Shown here one piece after another: positions 55,101 to 64,000 of a DNA stretch of 64,000 nt. Source of the DNA: Actinostola sp. cb2023 (taxonomy: Eukaryota > Cnidaria > Anthozoa > Actiniaria > Actinostolidae). How positions within the stretch are numbered: position 1 is the first letter of the stretch; each line of letters begins with the position of its first letter. Where the stretch lies: assembly GCA_033675265.1 (NCBI GenBank), contig JAUJYZ010000118.1, forward strand, positions 399,501-463,500, in the 5' to 3' direction. The position numbers were made by a program, and so were the translations under genes. A model generated the notes under the pieces. The model did no database searches, was not told the DNA's origin, and saw nothing but the letters and a program-made list of their open reading frames with translations.

Positions 55101-57511
55101 AAACTCGTCTGACATCGCGATTGCGAAGCAATTCGTTCCCTAGTTGTTCTTCGCTGTCCATTCGATCTTCAGATTTTATAACGTCACTACAGAATTCATT
55201 CGACTCTACTGAATCTAACACGATTGTTGTGCAATGTATGTCTTGTACATTTCATAGTAATTACCATATATGCATTGCTTTTTACAAATTGTTGTGCAAT
55301 GATTTTTTTGTTTTTTACAATAATTAAAGTTTTTTTTCCTGATTTTTTCCGCATTGTATTATTAGCCCTTTTAATAAGTAAACATATCATACATACGCAT
55401 TACTGCTGCAATATTTGTTCGAATTTTTTAGGATAATTAATATGACATTTTAAATGTGCATTTGCCGTTCGATATTGTGGTCTCTATCTCACACATTCAT
55501 CCCTCCACACGCTGCATTCCAATCATTCCTGTTATAGACAATCTCCTGCAATATAAACGAGACACCTATGATCCCTTCCCCTTCCACAATGTTGATCAGT
55601 GATAGTTTGTAATATTTGAGGGAATTTTGAACCCAAACATCAACTTTGGAACGGGGAGGGGGGGTGAGACTTAAGATTTCATGGTGGCACATTTTATTTT
55701 GCATGGGATTGTAGCTATGATAAGTGCACTGGGGGTTTGCTTTAATAATACAGCAGAATTCACTGTATGTTACAATTTAAGTGATGTTCTATTGCATTAA
55801 TTAATTGCAGTGTGGATGTATATTGGTTTGGTTGGTGCCTTCATATTCATCCTCATTCAACTCATCTTGCTGGTTGACTTTGCTCACTCTTGGAACAGTG
55901 CTTGGGTTGCTAACATGGAGAACACAGGTTCAAAAGTCTGGGCTGTCTTGCTTCTGTTTTTTACCTTCTTGATGTATGGTGTGTCTATCGCTGGTATAAC
56001 GTGTCTATATGTGTATTACACTCAATCCAAGGAGTCTTCTTGTCATACAAACAAGTTCTTTATCAGTTTCAATTTGATTCTCTGTCTTGTTGCCTCTGCA
56101 TTGGCTATCCATCCAAAAGTACAAGAAAAGCTGCCAACATCAGGTATGTCAGCCTATCGTAAAGATTAATTGAAGGGCTCCCTGCAAGAACAACATATTA
56201 AGTTAAATCTCTGATCAGAATCTAAATTCTCCTCAAGATTCTTCAAATTTCAAAGGAGAATTCGAATTTTGATCACAAGTCACTTCCATTGCAGGGACCA
56301 CTCCAATTATTTGAATATCAGTAATTTGGAATCAAAATGGTATATTTCCCTGGGGGAGGGGGAGGGGGGTTCTTCCTATTATCAGCTGGTAGGGGTGACA
56401 AGGGTTATGTATAATATTATCAATATATTACCAGTAATCAGGATATTTTATTGTTTGTAGGGTTGTTGCAGTCATCAATAGTGACACTCTACACTGTGTT
56501 CCTGACCTGGTCAGCTTTGTCTTATCAACCAGGTTAGTATGTGTACTGTCTCGTGTGGCAGTGACATCATAATCAAATGAAGGGTTCCATGCAAGAACGG
56601 TATAATAATATTAGTGACTTGTCATTAAATCCAAATTCACCCTTGAAATTCAAAAAAGCCAAGAGGAGAATTTAGATTTTGGTCAGAAATAACTAATATT
56701 TCTTCATACCTTGTTCTTCATATACAACATTATAAACATTACGTTGTCCATTATTTACAACAGTTCTAATTCACTGGCCATTTCACAATCCTTTTTCTCC
56801 AGATGAACACTGCAATCATTTTTACAACAAGGACATTGTATTGGGAGGTCTGGATGCTCAAGCTATTATAGGTGTAATTCTCATGTTTTTGATGGTGATA
56901 TATGCCAGTATTCGCACCTCCAGCAGCTCACAAGTTGGTAGGCTTGGTTTGACTATAAAACAAGAAAACCAACCAAGCCACGACAGTGAGCCAACAGTTC
57001 TACAAGGGCAGGTGGAGACTCGCAGTGATGTAGCTTTAGTAGAGGCAGGTGATGATGACCGACAAGTCTACAATAACGAAGAGGAGGGAGTGGCATACAG
57101 TTATTCCTTCTATCATTTCATGTTGTTTCTGGCTTCTCTCTATGTCATGATGACTCTGACAAATTGGTACAAGTAAGTGTTATAATTTAATTAAATAACA
57201 ATAATTCATAATTAAGTCATCCTGCAATTTGGGAACAAATATTTCAAGATGTTATTATGTATGTGAAAATATTGAAATAAACATTTAAAAAAAATGGGAA
57301 CCAGTTGCAGAAGTATATTTGTAAAATCACTATGTTTATCATGTTGATTTTGCGATTACTCATTTCCAGACCTCAGGGAACTGACTTCAAAAGCCTTAAA
57401 TACAGTGAAGCTGCCGTGTGGATGAAGATGGTGTCAAGTTGGTTGTGCTTGTTAGTTTACATTTGGACATTGCTGGCACCGGCTCTGTTCCCAGACAGAG
57501 ATTTCTCATAA
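46165..57511 (+). CDS. Serine incorporator (SERINC1/3-like), 456 aa, six exons
   Basis: Polytopic membrane protein of the SERINC family, linked to serine-lipid metabolism and lipid scrambling. Exons are 46165-46395, 50481-50703, 55811-56143, 56461-56532, 56803-57172 and 57370-57511; all GT-AG, phases consistent, 1371 nt. It starts [13 protein letters not shown] and has the Cys-rich first segment ([18 protein letters not shown]) typical of the family. It continues with NGFWAIK...GAFFIPEG, the [10 protein letters not shown] motif, [11 protein letters not shown], and the terminal [20 protein letters not shown] and LTNWYK. It ends [14 protein letters not shown]. Length and motif order equal animal SERINCs; all membrane segments appear present. 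Intron 2 carries the composite Rep/Tc1 insertion, yet exon junctions are intact. Which vertebrate paralogue is closest is not determinable here. Confidence 0.95.
46518..46666. mobile_element. MITE with ~60-bp near-perfect TIRs (GGCCCCGGTTGCACGAAAGG)
   Basis: GGCCCCGGTTGCACGAAAGG continues through GTGAATAGCGCTATCCACC and repeats inverted at the right end. The centre is ATAACTGCATC. It lies in SERINC intron 1. Confidence 0.88.
46900..47740. other. SERINC intron 1 sequence: no gene recognised
   Basis: AT-rich, with no open frames of note and no TIR-bounded element resolved. Confidence 0.45.
47745..48130. repeat. Tandem array of GTATAC palindromes, ~80-100-bp unit, about four units
   Basis: Each unit contains TTTTGTATACAA palindromes plus AGTATGCACAATTTGGGACT. 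Units begin near 47790, 47873, 47965 and 48045. The small Tyr/His/Ile-rich ORFs on both strands are repeat products. Confidence 0.85.
48140..49555. other. SERINC intron 1: no gene recognised
   Basis: AT-rich. TTCCTAGGAATTC-type palindromes occur at 48180-48270. Short ORF 49033-49227 has no supporting features. Confidence 0.45.
49560..50010. repeat. Second GTATACAT-rich tandem repeat (~175-190-bp unit, 2+ copies)
   Basis: The unit contains CAGAATCTCTTCACAATCT, TTGATGTATACATCAAATAT and ATACATATAGTATACATC. Copies start near 49629, 49803 and 49952. It resembles the 47.7-kb array in using GTATAC palindromes but has a different unit. Confidence 0.8.
50719..50893. mobile_element. pogo/Tigger-like MITE (GGTCAAACCTCTATTAAGTG)
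   Basis: TIR GGTCAAACCTCTATTAAGTG and inverse CACTTAATAGAGGTTTGACTG next to TA. It begins 15 bp after the SERINC exon-2 donor. Confidence 0.82.
51046..51336. mobile_element. MULE-like fold-back MITE, copy 2, 10-bp TSD
   Basis: Same ends as 44506-44777 (CATCCTCGGGAACCCAGGGG) and the same GGTCGACC centre. The direct repeat CAGTCTTCAT at 51036-51045 and 51337-51346 is exactly adjacent. Confidence 0.85.
51568..51734. repeat. Left flanking unit of the composite element (167 bp)
   Basis: ACAATCTCCTGCAATATAAA ... TTGCATGGGATTGT; matches 55538-55712 except for one 8-bp indel near 51686. Confidence 0.92.
51919..53082 (+). pseudogene. Tc1/mariner-like DDE transposase, frameshifted
   Basis: First frame 51919-52317 (132 aa, or starting at a later Met): helix-turn-helix [20 protein letters not shown], then the GRPRKL linker and a second HTH ending ISRFF, the paired-domain-like DNA-binding region of Tc1 transposases. 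The catalytic region is in a different frame, 52418-52804: first Asp in FYLDGTGF, second in [11 protein letters not shown]. The third acidic residue lies in [10 protein letters not shown] near 52830, again out of frame. At least three frame changes (about 52315-52420, 52803, 52900) disable it. It lies inside the composite element and is convergent with the Rep remnant. The DDE triad is visible, so family assignment is firm. Confidence 0.85.
53335..53746. other. Palindrome/iteron-rich region next to the Rep remnant
   Basis: ACGGATCACC and ACGGTACACC at the left (53337-53365) are repeated inverted at the right (53720-53746). Between them lie near-palindromes CAACGGTGTACCGTTG (53506-53521) and CACGGTTCACCGTGG (53561-53575). 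These are related GGTxxACC-type words. It could be a small MITE or an origin with iterons for the adjacent Rep; neither is proven. Confidence 0.5.
53823..55221 (-). pseudogene. Rep-like replication initiator (HUH endonuclease + SF3 helicase), decayed, CRESS-DNA type
   Basis: Rolling-circle Rep of the kind used by circular ssDNA viruses and related elements. Segment 55221-54661 (186 aa) holds the HUH nuclease: motif I YLITYSQ (about residues 41-47), motif II HYH (90-92), and motif III YTTKED with candidate catalytic Tyr at about 133 and Lys/Asp at YxxKxD spacing. A linker of about 130 residues follows in another frame (54664-54272). The helicase lies in further frames: Walker A GPSNCGKT at 54243-54266, Walker B region [12 protein letters not shown] at about 54140-54175, and sensor IFCTAN plus an Arg-rich end in 54128-53823. 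At least three frameshifts separate these, so it is a fossil. Whether it derives from a virus integration or from a transposon-borne Rep lineage is open; the linker makes it longer than typical viral Reps (about 300 aa). Confidence 0.82.
55538..55712. repeat. Right flanking unit of the composite element (175 bp)
   Basis: Direct repeat of 51568-51734 with an extra G-rich 8 bp near 55658. It ends GGGATTG-TA, 98 bp before SERINC exon 3. Confidence 0.92.
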
Positions 57512-58690
57512 ACTATGCAAACATTGCTTGGATGCTATTTTGCATGTTGCAGCATTGATGCAAAGCAAAATAGTACCTTAATCTTTGGATTTCAGTGGAC
57601 CTTTAATTTGCTGTGAAATCATGGGTTAACTGAGAACGACCTGATAATTTCTGAAAGCCTGAACGATATTGTAATGAAAGTATTTGGTGAATAATACTAA
57701 TATTATTATTGGATGATGATAATAATAATAATATACATGAAAAAAATACTCGATTCTGATTGAATATTATTAATTGGTAATCATACGATTTCTCGTTCAA
57801 TTTGGAATAATTTGCACGAGTGTGTTTTTCAAAGAGCTCAAATTGCACGAGCCCGTACTCGAAACCGTATGATTACCTCTACTAATAAAACATTTTAATA
57901 ATAAAACATATCATTATAATAATGATTTTCAGTAGTACTATATGATTTACTGTTAATGTTACCAATAACTCAATATAGAATTTTTAATTTTTTTAATGTT
58001 TAAATATAAATTTTAGAACAACCAATATTAGTTGCTAACTATTTGCAATATTATAATTTGACCAAATACTAGGCTATATTTTAGACTCAACTCACTGACT
58101 GGAACCATAGTTAGTAAATGCTGGAACAGGATAGCCTCCTCCGCAGGCAACTTAAAAATACTAAAACTCTATCAGATGGGTTTCCTGTGGCGCTGCATCG
58201 AAGAGGGCAGAGGGAGAAAAAAGCAAAAGGGATCCCGATGGGTTTGCATGCGGAGGAGGCTAGGAACAGGACAAACGAAGGAGTCCATGCAAGATTAGTG
58301 TAAGTGACAAGTGATCAAAATCCAAATTCTCTTCTGGAATCCCAAGAGCCTAAAGGAGAATTTAGTTTTTGATCACAGATCAGTTTTGTTGCTATTGCAT
58401 GGACTTAACAAGAGTTCAGCAGATACAACACAGGCTTATTAAACAGAGACACCAACTTAAGAAACAGCCCTAGAATGTTATAGCTACAGTTGTAATTTGA
58501 TGTACTGAACAAAGTACTTGTAAATAGAGCAAGTCAGGATGTCCTGATACTTTGGTGTTAGTCGTGTATTACAGTAATACATATTAAAACTGTTATCTAA
58601 TATAATATTCCAGTGTTTCAGTTTATTTTAAAAGTGCCTAAATGCACAGCTAATCCTGGCACTAGTCAGCTGTACAAAACTACTGATGTC
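57512..58690. other. SERINC 3' region and intergenic sequence
   Basis: AATAAA occurs at about 57885 and nearby, a candidate SERINC polyadenylation site. The stretch 58175-58265 carries GGGTTTCCTGTGGCGCTGCA and GTTTGCATGCGGAGGAGGCT, repeat motifs also seen near 17720 and 37075. No gene was seen. Confidence 0.45.
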
Positions 58691-58691
58691 A

Positions 58692-58879
58692 TGGAGTCGT
58701 TTTTGTAAATGAGTGGGAAGTAGTTACGGTTCGTACTGTGACTGTGCCTCGTCCATGCATTGATTGATTGAGCGATGATTTTACCTAGTGTTGTGATTGG
58801 TTGAAATAGATGTCTTTGAATCCGTACTGTGACCGTAACTCTGTGCCGTAGGTTTCCTACTCGTATGAAAATGACTCTA
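58692..58879. mobile_element. MITE, TAGAGTCG family (copy)
   Basis: Starts GGAGTCGTTTTTGTAAATGA and ends CGTATGAAAATGACTCTA. Interior GTTACGGTTCGTACTGTGAC is like the other copies. It lies between SERINC and MORN3. Confidence 0.78.
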
Positions 58880-59326
58880 GTATCACAGGGATAGAATCAC
58901 CAAAATTTACATGTAACACAAAATATAAATATAAAATATAAGCACAGTTGCAGAAGCAGTTAAAAAATACATAAGAACTGTTATAATATATATGTGTTCT
59001 GTGTCGTATTCACGATAATAAACTTTCCAACACATTTCAGTCAAACCATTTATTGCAACTGGTCATGTTGTTGTTTGATCAACATGTTACATTTGGCGAG
59101 TAAAAAATAAAGAAGTTTGTCTATAAAATATTTAAAAATGTACAATGTTCACAGCAGAAGCTTTGATATCTCGTACTTTGTCAGTACTTGGCTTGTCCAC
59201 TCCTTACACGTCCTCTATCCAGAGAAAATATATTTGTCCCTTTATGAACATTTCCTTGTAATTAACTAAACTAAACTAATCCAATCAATTCTGTTCATAT
59301 TTACAAAATAGTATTATTAGAATAAT

Positions 59327-62073
59327 TCATTGTTGTTCATCTAAAAATGTTTCCTCTGTTTCCTTGACGACAGCTTTAAAATCTTGGAGCGTACACTGTG
59401 AAAAAAATAGAGTTCTATGTCAGATCATAATCCTAAATATTACCAGTATACAAAGGAACACAGAGAAACAAAGTACAAGCATTAAAACAATAAAATTGTT
59501 TAGTTACCACTCTTCGCATTAATACACAGTCTGTATGTGACCTCCCAAGATGGCATCAAAGAAACCACATTATTTTGGAATATAGTAATGCCAATGGTAG
59601 TAACTAAATATTGCTATTTCTATGTTTCCTTTGGTTAATGGTAATATCATTATACTATGAACATTGCATCTTCAATAGAAGTACTCAATGCCTTAATTTC
59701 CATTTGGGATTGACTGAAATACTATATACTTTTTTCATAATATTTCATGCATTTACATGGCATGAAATGGGATATATGTACATTGAAGAAAACAGTAAGA
59801 GGTCTATCGAATTTGGGGGGATTATCTATTTATTTCACTGATTAAATCAGTATTCATAGGAGTGTACCTCAGGAAGGGGATATGTTGTAGGACTTGGAGC
59901 TCTATCTCGACCAAAGTCTTCCATGGTGCCTCCTTTTGGGATATCGTCTTTCCAGATCCCACAGTAAACCTGTCCTTTGTCTAAGTAGAAAAACTTTCCT
60001 CTTCCATGCTTTCTCCCATTCTTCCATTCACCTTCATAACGATTTTCATTGGCTAAAATATAAAATATCATATGCTTTATTAAAAATACTTAGATCACCA
60101 TAAACATGAAATGTATAGACAAAGGATTATTATTTAGGATTATTATTATTAATTACATCAAAAATCTAATGGTGAAAAAGGGTGTAGTTTCCATTTTTAT
60201 CTTTCTGCAAGTAATCCCAGACACTGTGCATCTAGTGCTTGCCTTGCAAGACTCAGAAAAGCGTGAAAAAGGGTGTAGTTCCATTTTCATATTTCCAGAG
60301 TCTAGTAAAACAGCTCAAGCATGTAATCCCAGAGCGCAGCTAAATAAGAGATCAGCTTGTACATCAAAATGATCTTAGTGCTTGCCTTGCAAGACTCAGA
60401 AAAGCGTGAAAAGGGTGTAGTTCCATTTTCATCTTTTCAGAATCTAGCAAAACAGCTCATGCGTGTAATCCCAGAGCACAGCTAAATAACAGATCCGCTT
60501 GTACATCAAAAGGGCCTTAGTGCTTGCCTTGCAAGACTCAGAAAAGCATGAAAAGGGTGTAGTTCCATTTTCATCTTTCCAGAGTCTAGCAAAACAGCTC
60601 AAGCATGTAATCCAAGAGCGCAGCTAATAACAGATCAGCTTGAACATCAAAAGGGTCTTAGTGCTTGCCTTGCAAGACTCAGAAAAGCGTGAAAAGGGTG
60701 TAGTTCCATTTTCATCTTTTCAGAGTCTAGCAAAACAGCTGAAGAATCCATAGTGTCACTGAAAACTAGTGTATCCACAGCCAGATTGAAGTTTTGAGGT
60801 GTTTCTAAAGTTGATCAATATTAAAGCACACAATTTCAGTTCCTACGTACCTAGCCTAAGCATGCCATCACCATCTCTGTGATCATCATACCATTCACCC
60901 TCATACACAGATCCATCATTGTAGTACATGCGACCCCAGCCACTCCTTTTGTCTGCATACCACTCTCCTTCATAATATTCACTTGATGAGTAGAAATTGG
61001 TCCCATAACCCTAAACATTAAAGTACAAACAATCTTATTAGTAATTAAATAATAATAAATAATAAATAAATAATAATAATAAAGGTCTGCGCCTTCACCC
61101 ACAAGTCATTTACCAGGGGGAGGATCTGCTTCGAACCCAGTCGCTTCTTCAGAGGGGAATGGGAGGGGGAGGGGGGAGGAGAAAGCAAAAAGCGCAAAGA
61201 AGCACAGTGCTTTGCTCCCCAGTTCTTTTGCTTTCTCGTCTCCCCCTCCCCCTCCGAAGAAGCGACTGGGTTCGAGACAGGGGGAGGATGGTGTGCTCTA
61301 CCCCCTCCGTCCATCAGTACTCTGTCCTATGGGTATTTGAAGCTACGATGAGCTACCTGGATTAGAGGGAAGGATGTCAGAATATTGAACCCAGCACCTC
61401 TCGCTAGTATATAATAATAGAGCTATTATTATCACTCATGTACTTCAGGGTAAAGCAACAAAATTGCTGGCACATACTGTATTCCAGTGCAATTAGCTGA
61501 CAGGGAATATGCAAACCAGTAAGGTATTATAGAAATATCATATATAAACATGTCATCATCATCATATTCTAATATTAAAATTTGTATTATTGTCATCATC
61601 ATCATCGTATTGTTGTCATTATCGTTGGCAACATCATGTTATGCTTAACAATACAATAACAACATACGTGTCTTTTGTCATTCTTCCATCCACCCGAGTA
61701 AATCTTTCTGAAGCCTGTTCCTTCTCGAACACTGTACGTTCCAAAACCACATCTTCTGTCATCCTTCCAGTCTCCATCATAGATCGTACGACTCTTTTTC
61801 CACTGCATTGTTCCTTTCCCTGCAACCCATGGAACAACAACCGATATTTAGAACACGTTGTTTCGTGTTTGAAGCAACAACAAAAAACAGAGTTATAAAA
61901 CAGAAGTTCTAAATGTAACTAAGCTCACCGTTCTTCTTGTTGTCATTCCATTCTCCCGTGTACTGATCGCCATTTACTGAATAAACCGTGTGATGAACGC
62001 CTTTTTTCTGTGCTTTATAGTCCCATTCTTTCCACAAAGGCTCGGCTTTCCGAGGATATTTCGTTATTGGCAT
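59327..62073 (-). CDS. MORN3: MORN repeat-containing protein 3, 236 aa, five exons
   Basis: Small MORN-repeat protein; in vertebrates it is testis/cilium-associated. Exons on minus: 62073-61929, 61819-61668, 61010-60851, 60052-59868 and 59395-59327; all GT-AG, 711 nt with frame maintained. It starts MPITKYPRKAEPLWKEWDYK, then MORN units follow: YTGEWNDNKKNGKGT, YDGDWKDDRRCGFGTY, YSGGWKNDKRHGYGT, YYEGEWYADKRSGWGRMYY, YEGEWYDDHRDGDGML, YEGEWKNGRKHGRGKFF. The conserved family signature GTMEDFGRDRAP-PT-YPLPE precedes a short last exon ending FLDEQQ. Length is close to vertebrate MORN3 (240 aa). Exon 4 could alternatively run on to a stop at about 59841 (tail VHSYEY). The last exon is supported by a strong acceptor and an acidic tail similar to the family. 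Confidence 0.92.
60150..60745. repeat. ~142-bp tandem repeat, about four units, in MORN3 intron 3
   Basis: GTGCTTGCCTTGCAAGACTC starts at about 60234, 60377, 60518 and 60658, each followed by AAAAGGGTGTAGTTCC and AGCAAAACAGCTCA. The first unit is partial. Confidence 0.85.
61116..61287. mobile_element. Fold-back repeat (GGGGGAGGATCTGC ... ) with G/A-rich arms
   Basis: Arm TTCGAACCCAGTCGCTTCTT and G-rich AGGGGGAGGGG recur inverted as CCCCCTCCGAAGAAGCGACTGGG. About 170 bp, in MORN3 intron 2. Confidence 0.75.
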
Positions 62074-62255
62074 GTTTAGAAACGTACAATTAGAATCAAC
62101 GTTGAAATGGTCTTCTGAAAAACATGGCTTTCTGACTTCTTAGAGTTGTTGCTAAGCAACATGAAAACCTTCCCAGAAAACATCACGCTATTTAGCCCGC
62201 GTGCTCACAGCGGCTTTATTGCAAAAAATATGACGTAATATTGTCATTTTCCAAG
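62074..62255. promoter_or_regulatory. Bidirectional promoter between MORN3 (-) and GPATCH3 (+)
   Basis: Start codons are 182 bp apart in divergent orientation. The interval includes TGACGTAA (62231) and TTCCAAGATGGCGG (62249), a YY1-like sequence overlapping the GPATCH3 ATG. The shared promoter is inferred. Confidence 0.55.
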
Positions 62256-63657
62256 ATGGCGGACGAACGTGCAGCAAACGTAAAAAGTTCTAGTATTTTG
62301 ACAAAGGATTTGTACACGATGGACGAAGAATTAAGCCATCAATCTACAGGAGGGCGAGTTCTGTTATGGAATTGTTGGAAATATTCCCACAGAGCTTCAT
62401 TCTGCTGATCTTCGGGCTTATTTCTCGCAGTTTATCGAGGCGAAGGGTTTGTCTTGCTTTCACTACCGTCACAGACCTGAAGTTCGGGAAGAAAACAAAA
62501 CAGACACGAACACAAGCGGGAAAGACCGACAGAAAACGTGTTGTTGTGTGATTAAGGTTTATAGGAACAAAATGGATGAGTTTATTAACATGTATAATGG
62601 ACAAAATTGGACGGATTCGTCAGGGAAATTGTTTAAACATAAAGTGCTAATCTCAAGGATACAAGTACGTAATGGAAGTTCAGGTGAGCGGCTTTACCCC
62701 ATGAAATACTACCACTTCTGTATTGTTTTATTTAGAGCACCTAAACTATGACTAATAAGTACGTCTTTATTATGTTTATAGTGATAGATAAACAAGCAGA
62801 GAATGCGTATCAGACCAGACAAGAACAGCAACACACAAAAAGGACAATAGAGGAATTTGTTCACAGTGATTTAAGAAAGCTACCTGAGCTCAACCCACCT
62901 CCCATAATGCCGAATGGTAATGTAGGAACACCACTGACTGTGTTCATTGGACTTATTAGAGCTTGCAAGTTCCCACCACATTTGATTAAAAAGTTGGGCC
63001 TGACATTTCCTAGAAGCAAAAGGAAAAAGTATGGAAATGTGCCATTTGATTATGAAATCCTTGAGTATGGGAATATCATCAATGTAATTGATGATGATGA
63101 TGATGATGACTGTGATGATAACATGGTATCTGAACGAAACAACAGCACACATAGAGAAGATACACTATTTCAAGGTACTGAAAGATCTCGGTGTGAAAGT
63201 AGCAGAAAATTGACATCATCAAAAGCCAAGACTCAATCAGAGAGTATTGCTGACAAAAATACATGTGAATTTCCAAATCAAGCGACAGACTCCAGTGCAA
63301 ATGGAAATAGTTCTTCTGAATCAAATCCTACCAAAAAGTGTAAACGGAAGAAAACTTGCGACAATGAAAATGATAGGCATGATGACATCACAGATGATGA
63401 CATCACAGATGATGACATCACAGATAATGAGCTTGAGGAGTGGGATAGACATGCATCTCTTCATAACGACATTACATCCCAGGAACGCTCAAAGGAACGG
63501 TTGTATGAAGACAACATTGAACTAAAATGGGAAAAGGGAGGAAGTGGATTGGTGTGGTATACAGATGCGGCATTCTGGAAGCAGCAGGAAGAAGCAGATT
63601 TTGATGAAGAGACAGTGGATGACTGGGATGTTGATATGAGTATCTACGATGAAGAAG
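62256..63657 (+). CDS. GPATCH3: G-patch domain-containing protein 3, N-terminal part (continues beyond window)
   Basis: RNA-associated nuclear protein family with a C-terminal G-patch, which lies beyond the window. Exons are 62256-62279 (MADERAAN), 62350-62683 and 62782-63657, donor G|GTACGT leading out. The 70-bp first intron (AAC|GTAAAA ... CTACAG|GAG) is needed because the conserved frame (YGIVGNIPTELHSADLRAYF, GLSCFHYRHRPEV) meets a stop upstream. Further hallmarks: TCCCVIKVYR, LPELNPPPIMPNGNVGTPL, KYGNVPFDYE, an Asp-rich stretch (GATGAT repeat at 63090-63120), WDRHASLHNDITSQERS, ELKWEKGGSGLVWYTDAAFW and DDWDVDMSIYDEE. Three DDIT units (63377-63426) are a small in-frame tandem repeat. Without the first splice, an alternative upstream exon would be required. 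Confidence 0.9.
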
Positions 63658-64000
63658 GTACGTGTAATATCACATGGGTGGGGGGTACTACAGGGATGTG
63701 CAAACACACTGGTATGGTTTTCATCAACTTCAGTCTGGGACAGGGTATCTAAAGGGCATGAGTGTTTCTTGTTTCAGCTGTATCTAGTTTGGAACAGGGT
63801 AATTTGTTCCTTTTTACAGACTTATTTAATCTGGAACACGGTATAAAAATTAGACATTTCCAGTCGACAAGGTTAGCAGTAAGTCCATACCCAAAAATAT
63901 CCTGAAGTGTATTGCACAGTCTGTTCTAGTACTAAGGATGTAAGAACCTTATTTTCATTTCTACTTTGAGAATAATAATTGTGTTTTATGAAGCTTGGTT
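63658..64000 (+). other. GPATCH3 intron (partial)
   Basis: Contains loosely repeated TCTGGGACAGGGTAT / TTTGGAACAGGGTAA / TCTGGAACACGGTAT motifs about 55 bp apart (63734-63843). No exon was seen before the window edge. Confidence 0.6.

Larger units (their letters stand above)
51568..55712. mobile_element. Composite insertion: two near-identical 167/175-bp units flanking Tc1-like and Rep-like genes
   Basis: Unit L (51568-51734) and unit R (55538-55712), in the same orientation, are identical except for an 8-bp G-rich insertion in R. Each unit has short inverted ends (ACAATCTCCTGCAA / TTGCATGGGATTGT). The outer borders read CC-TA-CAATCTCC and GGGATTG-TA-GC, so TA flanks the whole block; the inner borders lack TA (GATTG-TC and GA-CAATC). 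This suggests the block as a whole is the TA-duplicated insertion. Cargo: decayed transposase (+, 51919-53082), palindromic region 53335-53746, decayed Rep (-, 55221-53823). Confidence 0.75.

Noticed and set aside
62749..62781. Upstream extension of the GPATCH3 third exon as a separate 334-aa gene starting at 62748
   Set aside because: The extension is intronic; the acceptor TTTATAG at 62781 and phase match to the previous exon explain the frame, and conserved residues begin only after it.
1..64000. CRISPR arrays, bacterial operons, rRNA genes
   Set aside because: The window is intron-bearing eukaryotic DNA; direct repeats seen are satellites or transposon ends without unique regular spacers, and no rRNA-like stretch was recognised.

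Overview
This is a multi-exon eukaryotic nuclear sequence. It is AT-rich, has GT-AG introns, and is densely populated by small inverted-repeat transposons (MITEs). The gene set (two-pore channel, bacterial-type wax ester synthase/DGAT, SERINC, MORN3, GPATCH3) and the repeat style fit a marine invertebrate, most likely an anthozoan cnidarian (stony coral or sea anemone). That assignment is inference; no species-diagnostic locus is present.

Layout. 2-17045 (+): a two-pore cation channel (TPC1-like) in 27 exons, probably 5'-incomplete, with introns full of MITEs, a 636-bp palindrome and microsatellites. 19142-25202 (-): two neighbouring genes for highly charged, low-complexity proteins with MARCKS-like basic/serine/aromatic patches; the larger ends in a CaaX box. 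26746-45900 (-): a tandem segmental duplication carrying two WS/DGAT acyltransferase genes of 493 aa each. Each has a non-coding 5' exon and a promoter with a direct repeat of nuclear-receptor half-sites. Each copy is followed downstream by a 17-bp minisatellite and by a copy of an uncharacterised ORF that is broken in both. Younger insertions differ between the copies, so several transposons can be dated relative to the duplication, in one case against an intact empty site. 46165-57511 (+): a complete six-exon SERINC gene. Its second intron holds a ~4.1-kb composite insertion in which two nearly identical 167/175-bp units flank a decayed Tc1/mariner-like transposase and a decayed Rep gene (HUH nuclease plus superfamily 3 helicase, of the type found in circular ssDNA replicons). 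59327-62073 (-): MORN3, complete in five exons. 62256 to the right edge (+): the 5' part of GPATCH3, head-to-head with MORN3 across 182 bp.

The genes do not form an evident pathway; TPC, WS/DGAT and SERINC all act in endomembranes or lipids, but the linkage looks incidental. The most unusual object is the Rep + Tc1 composite element in the SERINC intron. Next are the DR4-type element conserved at both WS/DGAT promoters, the prenylated/MARCKS-like gene pair, and a set of inverted-repeat elements with readable target-site duplications. Exon boundaries were called by eye from splice sites, frame continuity and remembered family similarity; no database search was run.
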